From positions 19,664,799 to 19,728,798 of the forward strand of contig NW_023998414.1 in assembly GCF_014805625.2 (NCBI RefSeq): 64,000 nucleotides of DNA. Direction: 5' to 3'. The notes under the pieces were generated by a model. That model was not told the DNA's origin, searched no databases, and saw only the letters and a list, made by a program, of their open reading frames with translations. The translations under genes and the position numbers were made by a program. Numbering within the stretch: position 1 is the first letter of the stretch; each line of letters starts with the position of its first letter. The stretch comes from Glossina fuscipes. Lineage: Eukaryota > Arthropoda > Insecta > Diptera > Glossinidae. Positions 60,665 through 64,000 of the stretch are shown piece by piece.

Positions 60665-60747
60665 ATTATTAGCTGGTCTATCGAAAGCTTGTAGGATTTC
60701 TTTAGACGACACTAGAAGAAAGTTACTCTCTCTCAGAACCCTTTTCG
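60665..60747 (+). repeat. Right arm of perfect 83-bp inverted repeat
   Basis: Exact reverse complement of 60516-60598. It starts right after the (AT)n tract in the spacer and is followed by a disordered AT-rich region (60748-60856). Transcription across both arms would give an 83-bp hairpin. Confidence 0.95.
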
Positions 60748-60856
60748 TTTATATATATAGGGTTATATATTATTATATTATATTATATATTATATTATAT
60801 TTATATATATAGAGCTATATATATATATATATATAGGGTTATATATTATATATTAT
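60748..60856. repeat. AT-rich compound repeat with a repeated 21-mer
   Basis: Irregular TATTA/TATAT repeats. The 21-base unit TATATATAGGGTTATATATT-A occurs at about 60753-60773 and again at about 60828-60848. Confidence 0.8.
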
Positions 60857-61523
60857 AACAAACGAGTGAAAATGTTTTGAGAAAATGACATCTGACACAA
60901 ACTCGAAATTACAATCAATAAAAGAGCTTCGTAATCATATACCTACATACATATACAAATATATATACATATACCTATATAATATATATATGTACAAAGG
61001 CAATGAAAACGTCTATGACATTTTTTAAATGTTTTTACCAAAAAAGAAACGGGTGAGAGACCTTTTTAATTTTTTTTACGGTTTCAAGATATTGTTCTCC
61101 ATTTTTTACTATTACTATTAAATTGATCTTTTCTATGCATACGAACTATATAAAGTTTATAGAATCGTTGTTGACGTTTTTATGAAACTTGCTATGGATA
61201 AATGAGAAAGACTTTTTAATGCCCCACTGCCACATAATTTTAATTGTAGATAAATCTATACCGCGAAAATCTATTTGTCATCAATTTAATAAATTCCGGA
61301 AAAATTGGAAGAATTTCAAGAATCCGGTTTGCTATTTATCTATGCAAGTTTAGTTAGTTTCAGTAAAATCGATCAAATCTTTTGATGTGTTTGTTTGTCT
61401 TACGCGGATAATTTTTTTTTTATTTTTTTTTTATTTTTTTATTTTTTTTTAGTTAACTTCGAGGGTATATTGTACTGAGCATTCATATTTTGATACTGTT
61501 TCATTTTTTGTTCGCTTGAAAGT

Positions 61524-61546
61524 GGCGCCAAGGCGCCAAGGCGCCC
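61524..61546 (+). repeat. Octanucleotide tandem repeat (GGCGCCAA)n
   Basis: Nearly three tandem copies of GGCGCCAA, unusually GC-rich for this window. Confidence 0.8.
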
Positions 61547-62526
61547 AAGCAATTGTGTGCTTGTTGTTCTTTTTTTGTGTCGTCCTCATGATGACGATGA
61601 TGATGAAGATAAAACAAATTTGTTCAAATTTGTTGGAATTAAAAAGTGCAAAATCCTTGACGCAAATATTTATTACAACAGAAAAAGAGAGCAAACTAAG
61701 ACTAGCATATATGTAAGGATTGGGGTGGACTAAACATCAATAATCCTAATAAATGTTACAGTTTGCAAAAATTGACAAATTTAAGTTTAAGTTTTTTTTC
61801 TTCCTTTCTGTCCTTTTTTTTTCTCTTTTTCTTTTTTTCTTTCTTTCTTTCTCTCACTGATAGTTATCAATATATATGCATATATATATATATATATATT
61901 ATATAGAAAGCAACAAAACGAATTTCAAAGCTCACCAGCAATTTGTGTTGAACTTTGCTTAGTAAGAGTTTTAGTGTCTGTCCTTGCTTATGACCTCGTT
62001 TACATGCTTGCATACAAACATACACATGCACATGCACATGCACACTTGGACACATAAGTACGTACGAAAGATACAAACAAACAAATGAATGCGAAGTTAT
62101 TGGCAGGAAATGTTTGAACATGAACATATTTTTTCAGTGACTCTAGCAATCCTTTACGTTACTCTTTAAATGTACAATCGCATACGCATACACACATAAA
62201 CACACAAATACATTTAAACATATACATGTGGAGTATGGAGTCTCTCAATAGCACATAAATAGCAATCATCATTGCTGATATTTCTATACGCGAGCATACA
62301 AGGCGAGCATATATCGTGGTCTTTAACTAGTGCATAAGGTTCTCTGTTCATATTTTTAATGTAATTCCTCTAAGCATTTTATTTCTATTTTCAATTTTTC
62401 TTGTCTTCTTTTTCTCGTTTTTCTCGTTACTGTCCTTCTACTCTAAATCAATAAAAAAAGGTAAATAATACCACCTCATCCTGTTTGGCTATTGTATGAA
62501 TGCGCCGTTTATACGAAAACCAAGAC

Positions 62527-62588
62527 TATCATCATTATCATCATTATTATTATCATCATCATCATTGTTATTGTTGTTGTTGTTGTTG
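62527..62588 (+). repeat. Compound (ATC/ATT)n and (TTG)n array
   Basis: ATC and ATT units followed by TTG units. The Asn/Asp-rich minus frame at 62489-62686 is a translation of this array. Confidence 0.95.
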
Positions 62589-64000
62589 CTGTTAGTATTT
62601 TGCTGTTGCTGTTTTGCTGTTTTGCTGTTTATTCGTATATTGTACAACATTGTTTGTTTCGTTTTTAAGTAGCTTACAATGTACATTTTTAACCATTTTC
62701 AATTACTAATCAATAATAACGTTAAGCATTGCATTCTTGCCTGTGGATTCAATGCATGCCGCGTTACCTTGGTATTGAGCAAAGAGCAAAAGGTTGAGTT
62801 CTTGTTATTCTTATTATTTATAATGCTGGCTGGTCTGCGCTTTCACATATAAGGACATATATAGACGGCCATGTATGCGGACAAAGAAACCATTATATAT
62901 ACACATATATATATATATACACACACACACACATACACGCTCGTATAATAACAACAATACACTTCAAGGACCTTAATAATGTTTACCAGTAAAGTATTTG
63001 CCTTGAGTGGCTGCAAAAGCTGTTTTTAATTGTTCAACGTTAACGGCACTGTGCTACACTGGTCAAAACAATATTTATTACTAAGGGAAATGAGAAAAAA
63101 TTCTTTCGAAATAATTTCGCTCCAATATTTGTATGGCTATTTTGTTACATATAATAGCCATTTATATGTACGTTTACACATAGTAAATATAATGAAATAC
63201 GTTCTGTACTGGATTAGTTTGTTTCTACTCGGTTCGGCTATTGTATCAGCATGGTTAGGTGGGTGTACATTATTGGCTTTATCATTTTATTGCGTATGTT
63301 TATACCTGTAAACATATGTAGAAATGTGTTTTGTTTTTACACATCCGTACTTGTTACACTTATCTCTACCAGTTGTTATAATAAAGGCTATACAGTAAGT
63401 AGTTGTTTTATGATTAGTTTTATGTTCGTAGAATATGAAGGCAATATGGTAGACAATAAACACTCAACTAACCTGAACGAACTGCTTGCTTATTATGCCA
63501 GCAGTTAACATACAATTGTTTTTCCTTTTATTATCTTTCTTTTCTTGCCAAAATACTTGTAAAGTATTGTGAGTGCAAGTATCTGTGTAAGTTTACTTAA
63601 ATAAAAAACAATTATCAATTTCGTATTTCCTCTCTCTGTAAGCCCGTTTATCGTTGTTCTACTTCGAATTATATCTTTTTTTGCTCTCTTCCTTTTTCGT
63701 TAATAAGGTGATCTCAGCGATTTTTTAGGGAATTTTCATCATTTCTGAACTGAAACCACAATGTGTTCATGTAAAAAATAAATCGCCAAACAATCTTAAA
63801 TCCAGAGAAAACGCGGTGAAACATATGAGTTCATCTATTTGTTTTTGTAATAATTGAGAAACAAAAAGAAGAAAGCGCTCATAATCCTTACAGAGAAAAT
63901 GTGATATATTTGTACGCAAAGACTACACGTCAACCTGTGTCATCTTCATATTATCGTCGAATTTGCAGTCGCAAGCAACAGTTGCTTGCTCCTAACATCT

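Larger units (their letters stand above)
60860..64000. other. Gene-poor interval to the window end
   Basis: Contains an (ATAC)-rich stretch near 60940-60990, T-rich DNA 61409-61451, an octamer repeat 61524-61546, CT/TTTC tracts 61790-61858, (AT)n near 61874-61899, the compound (ATC)n/(TTG)n array 62527-62588 and (AT)n/(AC)n near 62900-62940. Plus frames 63030-63311 (93 codons, hydrophobic middle) and 63251-63508 (85 codons) overlap in different frames, and I recognise neither. Confidence 0.5.

Noticed and set aside
63030..63508. Two overlapping hydrophobic ORFs as small membrane proteins
   Set aside because: They overlap in different frames, lie in AT-rich DNA where hydrophobic codons are expected, and have no supporting signal.

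Overview
The window is AT-rich eukaryotic (nuclear) DNA, not bacterial. It has long homopolymer runs, dozens of (AT)n, (CT)n, (CA)n and trinucleotide microsatellites, no operon-like ORF packing, and decayed animal transposons: mariner/Tc1 transposases, R1-type LINE ends and a tRNA-derived SINE. Together with an interspersed family carrying TATACCC ends and GTCTGTC-rich blocks, this suggests an insect, probably a higher fly (Diptera). That is inference, and no species is claimed. No intact, recognisable host gene was found. The window reads as intergenic or deep intronic sequence filled with transposon remains.

Layout. 1-5000: possible orphan exon on the minus strand (400-960), poly-T/poly-A, an unidentified ORF pair (3507-4078) and two copies of the GTCTGTC repeat. 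About 5035-8165: the most interesting segment, a long plus-strand coding relic with multiple frameshifts and stops and no recognisable introns, interrupted by a repeat at 6138-6733. 8170-17200: microsatellite-rich, gene-poor. 17258-17985: mariner relic (-). 20978-21425: mariner relic (+). 33900-34150 (+) and 36000-36480 (-): two R1-type LINE relics. 37841-38115: mariner 3' end (-) whose reading frame runs into a (TTC)n tract. 39946-41691: short coding-like stretches of unknown identity. 43990-44345: Tc1 and mariner fragments in opposite orientation, touching. 45480-46085 (+) and 47053-47512 (-): two more mariner-type relics. 47700-57000: mostly microsatellites. 57035-57373: possible last exon of an unknown gene (-). 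59440-60460: mariner relic split by a SINE with clear target-site duplications. 60516-60747: a perfect 83-bp inverted repeat.

No genes appear to work together here. The story is one of insertion and decay: at least eight IS630-Tc1-mariner relics of several types, all disabled, with younger insertions inside older ones (repeat in the 5-8 kb relic, SINE in the 60 kb mariner). The best candidates for something undescribed are the 5-8 kb relic (possibly an endogenous viral gene, identity unproven), the SINE, the TATACCC-ended repeat family and the perfect inverted repeat.
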